Shown: positions 8,879-17,341, counted from the stretch's first letter. The stretch is 64,000 nt of DNA from Rhizobiaceae bacterium (GCA_023953835.1 JAMLJB010000002.1:26630-90629); one strand, 5' to 3'. Made by a program: numbers and translations. Notes: generated by a model from the sequence alone, not told the origin.

Positions 8879-9633
8879 CAGCCTGCCTCCGTCTGATCAG
8901 GGCGCGCGAAATGCAGGCCGCCGGAAACCTGGTAGGTCGGCCAGATCTCCATCAGGCTGACATTGACGTGCCACGGCATTGCGATCGCAAACGCAATCGA
9001 TTCGACGATGTCGGCGACCTGCAAGGTGGCGAAGCCGTCGATGAACCGCTTCCTGGCTTCCGCTTCGTCGCCGATCGTCTGGGCGAATATCTCGGTGGCC
9101 GTGCGTCCGGGGCAGATCTCGGTCACACGTATGCGCTTGCCGTGCAGGTCGATGCGCAGCTGCCGTGAAAGCGCATGCACCCCCGCCTTCACGGCATGAT
9201 AGGCCGCATGTCCCGGAAAGGATTGCAGGCCCGAGATCGATCCGATGTTGATAATATGGCCAAGATCACGCGCCATCATTCCCGGCAGCGCCATGCGCGT
9301 GACCTGCAGCACGGCGGCAAGGTCGACATCCACGATGTCGTCGAGGTGCTGGGCGGTGGCCGTCGTGATCGACCCGTCACGATTGACGCCGGCATTGTTG
9401 ACCAGCACGTCGATGGGCAGCGGCGTGATCACCTCTTCCATGGCGGCCGTATCGCGGACATCGACCGCATGGGCGATGCAGCCGGTGCGCGCGACGAGTG
9501 CATCGAGACGATCCTTGCGACGCCCGACCGCGTGCACCGTCATGCCCTCCTTGGCCAGCCTCTCGACAAGGCCGGCCCCTATGCCGGAGGTCGCGCCCGT
9601 CACCAGGGCGGTTTTGTAGTCGCTGAAAGACAT
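8878..9633 (-). CDS. SDR family oxidoreductase (YdfG-like)
   Basis: 251-residue SDR with TGATSGIG cofactor motif near the N-terminus, NNAG, Ser in GSISG and YHAVK active-site motif. Two in-frame ATGs exist at 9639 and 9633. A GAGGAG ribosome-binding site (9640-9645) touches the first and lies 6 nt from the second, so ATG 9633 (MSFSDYK) is chosen. Resembles the YdfG/serine 3-dehydrogenase-like branch acting on hydroxy acids. Coupled to the AKR gene by a one-base overlap. Confidence 0.83.
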   Translation of the reverse strand: MSFSDYKTALVTGATSGIGAGLVERLAKEGMTVHAVGRRKDRLDALVARTGCIAHAVDVRDTAAMEEVITPLPIDVLVNNAGVNRDGSITTATAQHLDDIVDVDLAAVLQVTRMALPGMMARDLGHIINIGSISGLQSFPGHAAYHAVKAGVHALSRQLRIDLHGKRIRVTEICPGRTATEIFAQTIGDEAEARKRFIDGFATLQVADIVESIAFAIAMPWHVNVSLMEIWPTYQVSGGLHFARPDQTEAG

Positions 9634-9691
9634 CTGCATCTCCTCGCGTTGCCGGCCGGGGGCGGTATGTGTTCGCTCTGCGAACTATTTT

Positions 9692-10201
9692 TCAGTAATT
9701 CGACGGTGGACGATCGATGATCGGGGCAACCCAGCCCTCCGGCGGCTGGCTGCGCGCCGACGGAAAAAGGTTGACCGTGAAGCCGGCGTCGTTGCCGTTC
9801 ATGGTCTGCTTGCGGCGGGCCAGCCGCCAGCCTTCAGGCAACCGGACGAAGATGTCCTGATATTGGCCCCACACCGTGGCTGTGCCGCCGTCGGGTCGCT
9901 CGTGCCACGCGATGATATAGCTGTTGGCGCTCGCCTGGTCCGCGGAATCAAAGGTAATCTGGATGTTGGAAAGGTGATGCGAGGTGCGCTTCCATCGCCA
10001 CAATCGCTCGAGTCCCTTGTGAATTGCCGCCTTGCCGTAGCTTTTCAGGCGATCTTCGGGTCCGTACTCGACCACGCAGTCCTCGGTGAAGATCGCGGCG
10101 ATGGCGTCGAGATCCATGGCGTCGAGCGCCCGGCAATATTCGTTCAGCAGGAACGAAATTTCTTCACGGTCGCACAGTCTTTGCAGCGGCGAAACTTCCA
10201 T
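9692..10201 (-). CDS. NTF2/SnoaL-like nuclear transport factor 2 fold protein
   Basis: 169-residue SnoaL_4/NTF2-like protein: CDREEISFLLNEYCRALDAMDLDAIAAIF is the helical opening of the fold, followed by the cone-shaped sheet. Such proteins serve as small isomerases, dehydratases or ring-hydroxylating dioxygenase beta-like partners; no specific activity can be read. ATG 10201 is used since the residues encoded upstream (to 10300) have no fold features. First gene of the minus-strand run 10201-3004, divergent from the SDR at 10428 across a region with two TTGTGCGCAA palindromes. Confidence 0.7.
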   Translation of the reverse strand: MEVSPLQRLCDREEISFLLNEYCRALDAMDLDAIAAIFTEDCVVEYGPEDRLKSYGKAAIHKGLERLWRWKRTSHHLSNIQITFDSADQASANSYIIAWHERPDGGTATVWGQYQDIFVRLPEGWRLARRKQTMNGNDAGFTVNLFPSARSQPPEGWVAPIIDRPPSNY

Positions 10202-10234
10202 GGTCAGGACTCCGGGATGATTGTCTGAAGGTGA

Positions 10235-10337
10235 TTGTGCGCAAGATGCATTCGATGGGCCAGTGCCGGAAACAGGGCAGCCATTATGGGGAGATTCCAT
10301 TGTCCATCAAGATCGCGCAAGTTCGATTTGTGCGCAA
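10235..10337. promoter_or_regulatory. Divergent promoter with two TTGTGCGCAA palindromes
   Basis: The 10-bp perfect palindrome TTGTGCGCAA occurs at 10235-10244 and again at 10328-10337, in the 226-bp divergent region between the NTF2-like gene and the SDR gene. Spacing of 93 bp would allow looping or separate control of both directions. The same TGCGCA core forms the 17-bp palindrome at 2154-2170. Candidate operator pair. Confidence 0.5.
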
Positions 10338-10427
10338 TACGAATTTTATGTGTCATTTTCGCACATTCCAGCTTGACCGGTCTGGAGATACGTGAAAACC
10401 ATTGCCCGACAAGAATGGAGAACGGTT

Positions 10428-11198
10428 GTGCTGGATTTGAAGGATAAGGTCGTACTCCTGACAGGGGCCGCAAGCGGTATCGGTGCCGAAACAGGCCGGA
10501 TTCTCGGCGAGGCAGGTGCGCAGGTCATCGGCCACTATCGCGCCGAAGTTGAGCGCGCGGGCGCCGAAAAGGCGCTCGCCAACGTGCCGGACGACCGCAA
10601 GACCCTGATTGCCGGCGATTTCGCCAATCTGGCCGAGGTCGACAAGATCTGGGAGGATGCGCTCGCATGGCGCGGCAAGATCGACGTCCTTATCCTGAAT
10701 GCCGCGACGCTGCTGTGGGGTGGCCTGGATGACAGCCAGGAGGTGTGGGATGCGTCGTGGATGCCGCAGCTTCAGATCAACACGATCGCGCCGGTCCAGT
10801 TGATGCGGGCGGCGGTCAAGCACTTTGTACCGCGCGGCGGCGGGGTCATCGTCACAATTGCCAGCTGGAATGCCCACCGCGGCGCCACCAATCCGGCACA
10901 GATCGCCTATACGGCCTCGAAAGCGGCCGTCAAGTCCGCGGCCCAGACGATCGCGCGAGGCTATGCCAAGGACAAGGTGCTGAGCTACATCATCTCTCCC
11001 GGCGTCGTGCGCACCCGCATGTCGGTCGAATTCGCCGAGGCGCAGGGCGGGGAAGAAAAGGTCACGGCCAATCTCGCCATGGGCGAGTGGGTACCGCCGG
11101 AGGAAATCGGCTACCTGATCGCGTTCCTGTCCACGGGCAAGGTTCGCCACCTGACCGGCGCCACGCTCGACGTCAACGGCGCGTCCTATCTTCGCTGA
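10428..11198 (+). CDS. SDR family oxidoreductase, type A of module 1
   Basis: 256-residue SDR with TGAASGIG (12-19), NAA replacing the usual NAG at 91-93, SxxS region near 146 and Y161-x3-K165. GTG 10428 is preferred over GTG 10392 because GGAG at 10417-10420 lies 7 nt before it and the protein then begins at the beta-strand VLDLKDKVVLLTG. It is closely similar to the SDR at 25956-26723: both carry SWxAxRG, the ASKAAVKS helix, LAMGEW and a terminal GATLDxNGASYxR. Transcribed away from the NTF2-like operon. Confidence 0.83.
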   Translation: MLDLKDKVVLLTGAASGIGAETGRILGEAGAQVIGHYRAEVERAGAEKALANVPDDRKTLIAGDFANLAEVDKIWEDALAWRGKIDVLILNAATLLWGGLDDSQEVWDASWMPQLQINTIAPVQLMRAAVKHFVPRGGGVIVTIASWNAHRGATNPAQIAYTASKAAVKSAAQTIARGYAKDKVLSYIISPGVVRTRMSVEFAEAQGGEEKVTANLAMGEWVPPEEIGYLIAFLSTGKVRHLTGATLDVNGASYLR

Positions 11199-11212
11199 AC
11201 ATTTGCGGTTGT

Positions 11213-11234
11213 CGGGAAGGTAACCCCCTTCCCG
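11213..11234. terminator. Hairpin terminator between convergent genes
   Basis: CGGGAAGG (11213-11220) and CCTTCCCG (11227-11234) form an 8-bp perfect stem with a 6-nt loop, between the convergent SDR (ends 11198) and DMT permease (ends 11259) genes. T-tracts are poor on both sides, so efficiency is uncertain. Confidence 0.5.
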
Positions 11235-11258
11235 CTTCCTACGCGCGCGTCGTACGTG

Positions 11259-12182
11259 CTACCTGCGAAGCACGCGAAGCAGCATGGTCGTCACGCCGAG
11301 ACCGGTCACGATCCCGGCAAATGACAGGACCGCAGCGAATATCTCCAATCCATTCGGTATCTGGTTCAACACCGGGATGGATATGACAATGGAGACAGCG
11401 GGAACGATCGAGGGAAACAGACCTGATCGTCCCGCTCCGAGATGGCGAACCGCTGCGGCATAAGCAAACAGGCCGACAACCCCGCTAAGCCCGCCGTGTA
11501 TCATTCCCTGTATGATCATCGAGGAAACCGGCAAGTCCGGGATGCCCGCAAGGAACAGGTAAATCGGGACATAAATGGCGGCGGAGATCACCGTCAGGGC
11601 CGCTGTGCCACGCAGCGCATCGACTTTCCATTTGCTTACGAAGAAGGTGAACAGGCCCCAGCAGAACCCCGCGCCGGCAAGGGCCAAATCACCCAGCCAC
11701 ACAAGCTCTCCGCCATCGCCGCCAAGCGTGTGGAGAACGATTATCACCTGAGCCACGATCAGGATAGCGGCGCCGACGATACGCGATGTTGTGATTGTTT
11801 CGCCAAGCCACATATATCCAAGGAACAGGCTCGACAGCATGCTTGCCGCCGGCGGAATGATAACGCCGTGCGACAATGGCGAAAGCACGAAACCTGTGTT
11901 GATCAGCAGGACGAATATCGGACCGCCAAACAAAGCCAGCGGAATCGCATGCGACCAGCCGACTCCGCCCATATCTCCAAGCCCCATCCGAAGCGCGATC
12001 GGGAGCATGAGGAGACCGCCGAAAGTAAAGCGGACGAAGCCCGAATCCTGCGGCATGAAGCCTTCGAGCGCACCATACTTCGCAGCGACATTATAGACTG
12101 ACCAGGCAAGAGCCGCGCACACGCCATACGCGATTCCTCGAGCCACAGAGGACTGTGGCGGGACAGTCGCCTCTTTCTGCAT
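11259..12182 (-). CDS. DMT superfamily (EamA) permease
   Basis: 307-residue drug/metabolite transporter with about ten hydrophobic helices and two EamA repeats (GIAYGVCAALAWSVYN..., then DLALAGAGFCWGLFTF...). ATG 12182 (MQKEATV) is chosen over the frame start at 12218 because it shortens an otherwise charged leader. It is the last gene of the minus-strand locus 2 run and follows the SDR gene after about 80 bp. EamA proteins mostly export metabolites or amino-acid derivatives; here it may relieve build-up of a pathway intermediate. Direction and substrate are inference. Confidence 0.8.
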   Translation of the reverse strand: MQKEATVPPQSSVARGIAYGVCAALAWSVYNVAAKYGALEGFMPQDSGFVRFTFGGLLMLPIALRMGLGDMGGVGWSHAIPLALFGGPIFVLLINTGFVLSPLSHGVIIPPAASMLSSLFLGYMWLGETITTSRIVGAAILIVAQVIIVLHTLGGDGGELVWLGDLALAGAGFCWGLFTFFVSKWKVDALRGTAALTVISAAIYVPIYLFLAGIPDLPVSSMIIQGMIHGGLSGVVGLFAYAAAVRHLGAGRSGLFPSIVPAVSIVISIPVLNQIPNGLEIFAAVLSFAGIVTGLGVTTMLLRVLRR

Positions 12183-12260
12183 CTGCTTGTCTTTCGTCTC
12201 GTGACATTTGTTGCCCAAAGCCTTGCGGGTGACCGAAACTCGGCCCGGCCTCGGGAGAAT

Positions 12261-13022
12261 CTAAAGCGTTGGCTCCAGCCTGGTATTGATGACAAGTTCC
12301 GCGACCGACCCGTTGTTCGGCATTCTGAGCAGGAATGCCGCCGCCTCGGCAATCGTCGTGGGCGCGATTCGACCGGCCCCCGGCATCACTCCGGGAATGC
12401 CGGCGATGAAGTCCGTATCGACCGCTCCGGGGCAGAGCGCGGTCACGCGAACGCCGGACTCCCACCCTGCAAATTTTGCCGCATGGGAAAGCGCCAGCAT
12501 GGCGTGCTTGGTGGTTGCATATGCAATCGACACGGACGCATCGCGATAGCGCTTTGCGTCCGTGGAGGCGACATTGATGATCCGTCCATGCCCACATTTC
12601 GCAAGATGCGGAAGGGCTAGCCTGATCAATCGAAACGGAGCTTTGACATTGATTTCCCAAAGCTCGTCCAGTGCGGAGTCGTCGCCCTCCGTGAACGACA
12701 GGGGCTTCATGCGACCGGCATTGTTGATGAGCGCATCGATCCTGCCGAACCGCTCGATGGTTGCGTCGACCCAGCCCGACCCCGTCTCTGCCTTGGTGGC
12801 ATCGAACGCGCTCGCCAGGACCCGGGAGCCGAACGCGGCATACTTGCCTGCCAGTTCCCTGGGGCGACGACCGCCCAATGAAAGCGTATATCCCTCGTCG
12901 AGCAACCGGTGCGCGATGGCCGCTCCGATACCGGTGGACCCGCCCGAGAGCATGACGACCCTGCCCTCGACCGGAAGAAGCTCCGAACGTGTCTCGCGGG
13001 GATCGGCAATGACTTCGACCAT
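12261..13022 (-). CDS. SDR family oxidoreductase
   Basis: 253-residue SDR: SGGSTGIG cofactor motif near residue 21, NNAG, Ser in VASTD and YATTK catalytic motif. The open frame extends to 13097, but ATG 13022 overlaps the TGA of the upstream SDR gene (TGATG), a coupled start, and restores the normal SDR N-terminal distance. Shares the FLLRMPNNG-type end with 3-ketoacyl-reductase-like SDRs. Function within locus 2 not assignable. Confidence 0.82.
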   Translation of the reverse strand: MVEVIADPRETRSELLPVEGRVVMLSGGSTGIGAAIAHRLLDEGYTLSLGGRRPRELAGKYAAFGSRVLASAFDATKAETGSGWVDATIERFGRIDALINNAGRMKPLSFTEGDDSALDELWEINVKAPFRLIRLALPHLAKCGHGRIINVASTDAKRYRDASVSIAYATTKHAMLALSHAAKFAGWESGVRVTALCPGAVDTDFIAGIPGVMPGAGRIAPTTIAEAAAFLLRMPNNGSVAELVINTRLEPTL

Positions 13023-13804
13023 CAGAAAAGCCCCTGGTATACGCCGCCATCGTTGACGATATTCTGGCCTGTCATGTAGCCGCTCTGTGCAGCGCACAGG
13101 AAAGCGATCAGGTCACCGCATTCCTGCGGGTCCGCAAAGCGCCCGGCCGGCGTCATTTTCAGGCGGTCAGCCACGATTGCGTCATAAGTGGTGTTGCCGC
13201 GCGCGGCGTGATTGTGGAGGTTGGTGCGCAATGCCTCGGTATCGAAAAAGCCGGGACAGACCGAATTGATCGTCACATTGTCCGCCACCAGCTCGCGCAC
13301 CATGGATGCGATCGCGCCTGCCAGTGCGAGCCGCGCGCCGTGGCTGTGTCCAAAGTTCACCTGCGGGAACTTGATGTTCGACACCGATATATTCACCACG
13401 CGGCCAAACCTGCGTTCGGCCATGCCCGGCACAATTGCCCGGATCAGCTCCAGTGAAGAGAAGAAGTGCATATCGAGCCACTTCAGCCATTCTTCGCGTG
13501 GCAGCGTGCGAAAATCCGCGGGGGTCTGGCGCGCGCCGGGGTTGGTGACGAGAATATCGGCATCCGGCAGCGCGTCGATTGCGGCTTGCTGGCCCTCGGC
13601 GGTGGTTATGTCCACGGCCACGAATGAGATGTCGCGCCCGGTCTGCTCCGCGATTTCTTCCGCAGCGATCTTCAATGCGTCCGCAGAGCGCGCCGCCAGA
13701 ACGACATCCACTCCTTCGCGCGCGAGCGCCAAAGCCGCGGCTCGTCCGAGGCCCCTGCTGCCACCGCAGACCAATGCACGCCGTCCGGCGATTCCGAGAT
13801 CCAT
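13022..13804 (-). CDS. SDR family oxidoreductase (GRG-type cofactor motif)
   Basis: 260-residue SDR with a variant cofactor loop CGGSRGLG, Asp in DITTAEG, NPGARQ in place of NNAG, and SHGARLALAG around the active site, where the usual Tyr-x3-Lys is replaced by H-x3-R. This pattern is seen in the 3-oxoacyl-reductase-like SDR group annotated with 'SDR family oxidoreductase' but lacking the canonical Tyr, so catalysis by the normal mechanism is doubtful. An AAGGA site 7 nt upstream supports ATG 13804. Coupled to the next SDR by TGATG; the two may form a heteromer with one catalytic subunit. Confidence 0.75.
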   Translation of the reverse strand: MDLGIAGRRALVCGGSRGLGRAAALALAREGVDVVLAARSADALKIAAEEIAEQTGRDISFVAVDITTAEGQQAAIDALPDADILVTNPGARQTPADFRTLPREEWLKWLDMHFFSSLELIRAIVPGMAERRFGRVVNISVSNIKFPQVNFGHSHGARLALAGAIASMVRELVADNVTINSVCPGFFDTEALRTNLHNHAARGNTTYDAIVADRLKMTPAGRFADPQECGDLIAFLCAAQSGYMTGQNIVNDGGVYQGLF

Positions 13805-13841
13805 TGTGTTGTCCTTACATCCAGCAGCCAGACCGCAAAGC

Positions 13842-14112
13842 TAGAGCGTTTCATGGTCAGGTTGAATCATTCTGTTTGTCGTTTGGCGAGGCGATCTACG
13901 AGGAAGGTCGCGAAGAACGGGCTGGTTGCCCGGTCGAGCGGCATGACGAAGTGGGTGTCCGCCAAACGCAAACCCGAAGGGCCGGGCCGGTTTGCGCCAA
14001 ATCCTTCGGTCTTTGTCTTGTCCGGGCCACCAGCCCGACCTGCGACAAACCCCTTGGCCTTGTCGCAAGCCATCGCCGGCAGAATGCTTCAACCTAACCA
14101 TGAAACGCTCTA
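13842..14112. mobile_element. MITE-like 271-bp element with 33-bp terminal inverted repeats
   Basis: The left end 13842-13874 and the reverse complement of the right end 14080-14112 agree at 31 of 33 positions (core GAGCGTTTCATGGT). The termini are TA dinucleotides, as expected for IS630/Tc1-mariner-type target duplication. The inside is GC-rich with smaller inverted repeats (GTTTGGCG/CGCCAAAC) and only overlapping, unconvincing reading frames on both strands, so it is a non-autonomous element or a Hyphomicrobiales intergenic repeat, not a gene. Its right terminal TA supplies the TAG stop codon of the HpcH/HpaI gene. Confidence 0.75.
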
Positions 14113-14901
14113 ATAAGTCTTGCTCTGCGGCGCGAGCGATGCGGCGCCGCGCATCGACCCGATAATCTCGGATGACCTCGCCGTCATCATGCGTGCGTCC
14201 GACGCAACGGTCACGAACTTGAAGCCAAGGTCGATCATCTTGAGCGCATAGGCGGGCGTGCCGTTCTGGATACCCGCGACAATGCCCTTCTCGGTCGCCT
14301 TCCGGACGACCATCTCGATTGCCTCGACAACCGGCTTTTCATCCTGATCGAATTTCGGTGTGCATCCCAAGGCAAGCGACAGATCGGCAGGGCCGATATA
14401 GATCGCATCCACGCCTTCAACCGCGAGTATCTCGTCGAGATTGTCCAACGCCTCCTGGGTCTCGATCATGACGAATGTCACGATTTCGTCGTTGGCATGC
14501 TGGGGATAGTCCGCACCGGCATAGAGTGTCGCGCGGATAGGCCCGAAGCTCCGCCTTCCGCGCGGAATGTACCGGCACGCGGACACGAAATCATGTGCGT
14601 CCTGCGCCGTGTTGATCATCGGGCAGATGATGCCGTAGCAACCAGCGTCCAGCATCTTCATGATGATGCCCGGCTCGTTCCAGGGAACGCGCGCCAATGG
14701 CACTGTCGAGGTGGTCGAGATTGCCTGAAGCATCGCGATCGACGTGGCATAGTCCTGCACACCGTGTTGCAGGTCGATCGTCAGGCTGTCCCATCCGGCA
14801 TGCGCCATGACTTCTGCCGAGAATGAATTCGGAATCGCCAGCCATCCGTTGATGGCCGCACCGCCCGAGTCCCAGATTGTTCGAAGGTTGTTTTTGCGCA
14901 A
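14110..14901 (-). CDS. HpcH/HpaI family aldolase
   Basis: 263-residue class II (metal-dependent) pyruvate aldolase. Seen: TIDLQHG near residue 46, RVPWNEP, MIETQEAL and IGPADLSLALG, carrying the Glu/Asp metal ligands and the substrate Arg. The frame is open to 15177, but that overlaps the coding region of the decarboxylase gene; TTG 14901 with GGAG 7 nt upstream gives the family-typical start (LRKNNLRTIWDSG). The TAG stop is formed by the end of the MITE-like element, so the original C-terminus may have differed slightly. It would cleave a 4-hydroxy-2-oxo acid to pyruvate (or oxaloacetate/glyoxylate-type products) and an aldehyde. Confidence 0.83.
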   Translation of the reverse strand: MRKNNLRTIWDSGGAAINGWLAIPNSFSAEVMAHAGWDSLTIDLQHGVQDYATSIAMLQAISTTSTVPLARVPWNEPGIIMKMLDAGCYGIICPMINTAQDAHDFVSACRYIPRGRRSFGPIRATLYAGADYPQHANDEIVTFVMIETQEALDNLDEILAVEGVDAIYIGPADLSLALGCTPKFDQDEKPVVEAIEMVVRKATEKGIVAGIQNGTPAYALKMIDLGFKFVTVASDARMMTARSSEIIGSMRGAASLAPQSKTY

Positions 14902-14932
14902 CGGTCTGCTCCACAATGGGAAGATATTTGAA

Positions 14933-14960
14933 CCGCCCGGCGGAATTGCCCGCCGGGCGG
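14933..14960. terminator. Strong GC hairpin between decarboxylase and aldolase genes
   Basis: Perfect 11-bp inverted repeat CCGCCCGGCGG (14933-14943) and its complement (14950-14960) with a 6-nt AATTGC loop. On the plus side it is followed by ATATTTTT; on the minus (gene) strand only a weak U-rich tail follows. It probably reduces read-through into the aldolase gene or stops antisense transcription. Confidence 0.6.
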
Positions 14961-14974
14961 ATATTTTTCGGAGT

Positions 14975-16399
14975 TCAGGCCGGTGCGAAGGAAGCGGCCA
15001 GAAGCCTCGGCGGAACACGGAAGCGACCGGCGATGTCCTTAAGTTGCTCGCGTTCCGTGATGATCTCGGCGGTATCGCCCTTGACGAGTACGGTCGCAGG
15101 CAGGAGCTGGGCATTGTAGCGGGCCGCGCACGACTCCGTATAGCCGCCGGTGTCGAGGAACGCGACAAGATCGCCACGCTTGAGTTCGGGCATCATCCGC
15201 TTCGCACCCACTTCATCGGAGTTGCAGAGAGGCCCGACGAGGTCGACCAGTTCTGAACCCTTGGCGCCCGCATTCACCACCGGAACGGCATGATAATACC
15301 AGTCGAGAACGGCGGCCCAGGGGAGATGGTTCGTAGACAGGTCCAGATTGACCCACTTCTTCCTGTCTCCCTGCTTCACCGCGCCGACCGTGCCGACGGT
15401 GATGCCGGTCGGACCGGAAAGCGAGCGACCGGGCTCCATGCGAAGCTTCGGCAGAGGCAGGTTGTGCTTTGCACATTCATCCTTGATCGCAGCGCAGAGA
15501 TGCTCCGCATAGTCGTCGGGCGTCGGCGCGGATTTGTCGTCGAGCTGCGACTTGGGACCGGTCCCGTACGGCTTTCCGAATGTCCAGCCACCACCGAGAT
15601 CGATGCAGGGCGGTGTCCAGCCCGTATTGTCGCGGAGATAGGCCGACCACACGATCATCTCGCGGGCCATCACCGCAAAGTCACGCGGATCATTTGTCAT
15701 GCGCGACAAATGGAAATGCGTTTCCTTGAGGTTGATATTCGGGAGCTTTTGAGCGCGCTTGACGATCTCGACAGTCTGCTCACGCGACATGCCCCACTTC
15801 GTGCTGTCGCTCTGCTCTTTCATCGACCCCGGTCCGTGCATCGACACACCGTGGCGGTCGCCAAGCGGATCGAGGTCGAGCTTGAGACGAATTCCGATAT
15901 CGACGTCCTTGCCGACCCGCTTGCTGATTTCGTCGATCAGCTCCAGTTCGTCCATCGCATCAATGTTGATGCACAGGCCGTTGTGGATCGCCATCTCAAG
16001 CTCTTCAGGCTGCTTGTTGGAGCCGTTGAGCGCGAGCTTCTTGGGATTCGATCCCGCGAGAAGCGCGAGGTACATCTCGTTGACGCCGAAGCAATCGCCG
16101 CCGGCGCCTTCCTGATTCATGATGTGCCTGATCGCGAGGCCGTTGTTCGACTTGTTGGCGAACAGGATTTCGACGTCCGGGTAGCGACTTGTGAAGGCGT
16201 CCCGGAACCGGCGATATGTATAGCGAAGCTGGTTTTCCGAGATGATGTAGAGCGGCGTGCCGAATTTGCGCGCAAGCTCCGCTACGTCGCATCCATCGAC
16301 CCACAAATTGCCGTTCGGCCCGATGCCGAAAAACTCGCCGAAGCTTTCCTTGTAGGTGCGCGGCTCAATCTTGGATGGGATCTGCGCTGCGATTGTCAT
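14975..16399 (-). CDS. Fold-type III PLP-dependent decarboxylase (LysA/DokD-like)
   Basis: 474-residue alanine-racemase-fold decarboxylase. PLP lysine in FANKSNN (about residue 82), the phosphate loop DLGGGW, EPGRS, active-site Cys in GPLCNSDE, and DTGGYTESCAARYN are the landmarks of the diaminopimelate/ornithine decarboxylase group. Biosynthetic LysA is about 420 residues; this protein is longer, and the NK/SK variant before the lysine and the long central segment recall D-ornithine/D-lysine decarboxylase (DokD), so a D-configured amino acid is possible. AAGGAG 7 nt upstream supports the start. It lies between the DapA-family and aldolase genes, i.e. a catabolic rather than a lysine-biosynthetic setting. 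Confidence 0.8.
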   Translation of the reverse strand: MTIAAQIPSKIEPRTYKESFGEFFGIGPNGNLWVDGCDVAELARKFGTPLYIISENQLRYTYRRFRDAFTSRYPDVEILFANKSNNGLAIRHIMNQEGAGGDCFGVNEMYLALLAGSNPKKLALNGSNKQPEELEMAIHNGLCINIDAMDELELIDEISKRVGKDVDIGIRLKLDLDPLGDRHGVSMHGPGSMKEQSDSTKWGMSREQTVEIVKRAQKLPNINLKETHFHLSRMTNDPRDFAVMAREMIVWSAYLRDNTGWTPPCIDLGGGWTFGKPYGTGPKSQLDDKSAPTPDDYAEHLCAAIKDECAKHNLPLPKLRMEPGRSLSGPTGITVGTVGAVKQGDRKKWVNLDLSTNHLPWAAVLDWYYHAVPVVNAGAKGSELVDLVGPLCNSDEVGAKRMMPELKRGDLVAFLDTGGYTESCAARYNAQLLPATVLVKGDTAEIITEREQLKDIAGRFRVPPRLLAASFAPA

Positions 16400-16429
16400 T
16401 TGTTGTCTCCTTGCGATGCAGTGACGAAT

Positions 16430-17341
16430 CTATGCCTTGAGCAAGCCGAGTTCGATCAGGCCCTTGCGAAGCCCCTGAATCTGTTCCTCTCCCAACGGAC
16501 GCAGCGGAGGCCGCGGATCTCCGCCACCCGGAAAGCCCATCAGATCCATTGCCGACTTGGTCGCGGGATAAAGCGTGCGGCCCTCTGAAGTCAGAAGTTC
16601 GGTCAGGAGGCATCCGATCTTCTGCAATTCGGCAGCGCGCTTCTTGTCACCGCTCTTGGCGGCCTCAAAGAGGGGGCGGCCCACATCAGGCCAGACATTC
16701 GGAAAGCAATCGACGAAACCGTCGGCACCAAGCTGGATCGCTGGAGCGCCATATACGGAAGAAGGTCCGCAGAACACGCGGATCTTGTCGGCAACCGTGA
16801 TCAGCGTGGAGTAGAAATTGTTCCAGTCGCCCGAGCTTTCCTTGATCGCGACAACCGTATCGAGGTCGGCAAGCCTGTTGGCAAGCTGTGGCGACAAGGC
16901 GTTCACGGCATTGCCGGGGATGTTGTAAAGCAGGATCGGCACCTTGGTGCGGCTCACGACATCGCTGTAGTGGGCGAATATCTCGTCGTCGGTCAGCTTC
17001 ACGAAGTAGGGCGGGAGGATCAAGACGCCGTCGACCCCGGCCTTCGTCGCCATGTTTGTCAAGGTAACCGTTTCCTCGACGGTGACGGCCCCGGTTCCGA
17101 CGATCAACGTCACTCGACCGGCCACGGCCTCGACTGCCAGTTCGTAGTAGCGCTTGCGCTCCTCGTGGCTCAGCGTCCAGAATTCGCCGGTACACCCGGC
17201 AACGACAAACCCGTCCGATCCGGCAGCGATAAGCCGCTCGAGATTCGCGACAAAAGCCTTTTCATCAATCTTACCATTCTTATCGAAGGGCGTTGTCATG
17301 GCCGGAAATGAACCCGCCCAATCGATACTGTTTCTATCCAC
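16430..17341 (-). CDS. Dihydrodipicolinate synthase (DapA) family lyase
   Basis: 303-residue NAL/DapA superfamily TIM barrel. Pyruvate-binding GCTGEFWTLS (near 49-58), Tyr in LLYNIPG and the Schiff-base Lys in AIKES are intact. GTG 17341 (VDRNSIDW) has AGGAG 8 nt upstream. The superfamily includes 2-keto-3-deoxy sugar-acid aldolases/dehydratases, N-acetylneuraminate lyase and hydroxypyrroline-carboxylate deaminase; the catabolic operon argues against true dihydrodipicolinate synthase. Located directly after the ABC ATPase gene and before the PLP decarboxylase gene. Confidence 0.85.
   Translation of the reverse strand: MDRNSIDWAGSFPAMTTPFDKNGKIDEKAFVANLERLIAAGSDGFVVAGCTGEFWTLSHEERKRYYELAVEAVAGRVTLIVGTGAVTVEETVTLTNMATKAGVDGVLILPPYFVKLTDDEIFAHYSDVVSRTKVPILLYNIPGNAVNALSPQLANRLADLDTVVAIKESSGDWNNFYSTLITVADKIRVFCGPSSVYGAPAIQLGADGFVDCFPNVWPDVGRPLFEAAKSGDKKRAAELQKIGCLLTELLTSEGRTLYPATKSAMDLMGFPGGGDPRPPLRPLGEEQIQGLRKGLIELGLLKA

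Noticed and set aside
13853..14113. Short frames of 86 residues on each strand inside the 271-bp element
   Set aside because: Both begin within the terminal inverted repeats, which explains their similar first residues; no family pattern, so treated as part of the element.
14975..17341. Lysine biosynthesis pair (LysA and DapA)
   Set aside because: Placed in a catabolic operon behind a sugar-type importer, with a longer decarboxylase than biosynthetic LysA and no other lysine genes.
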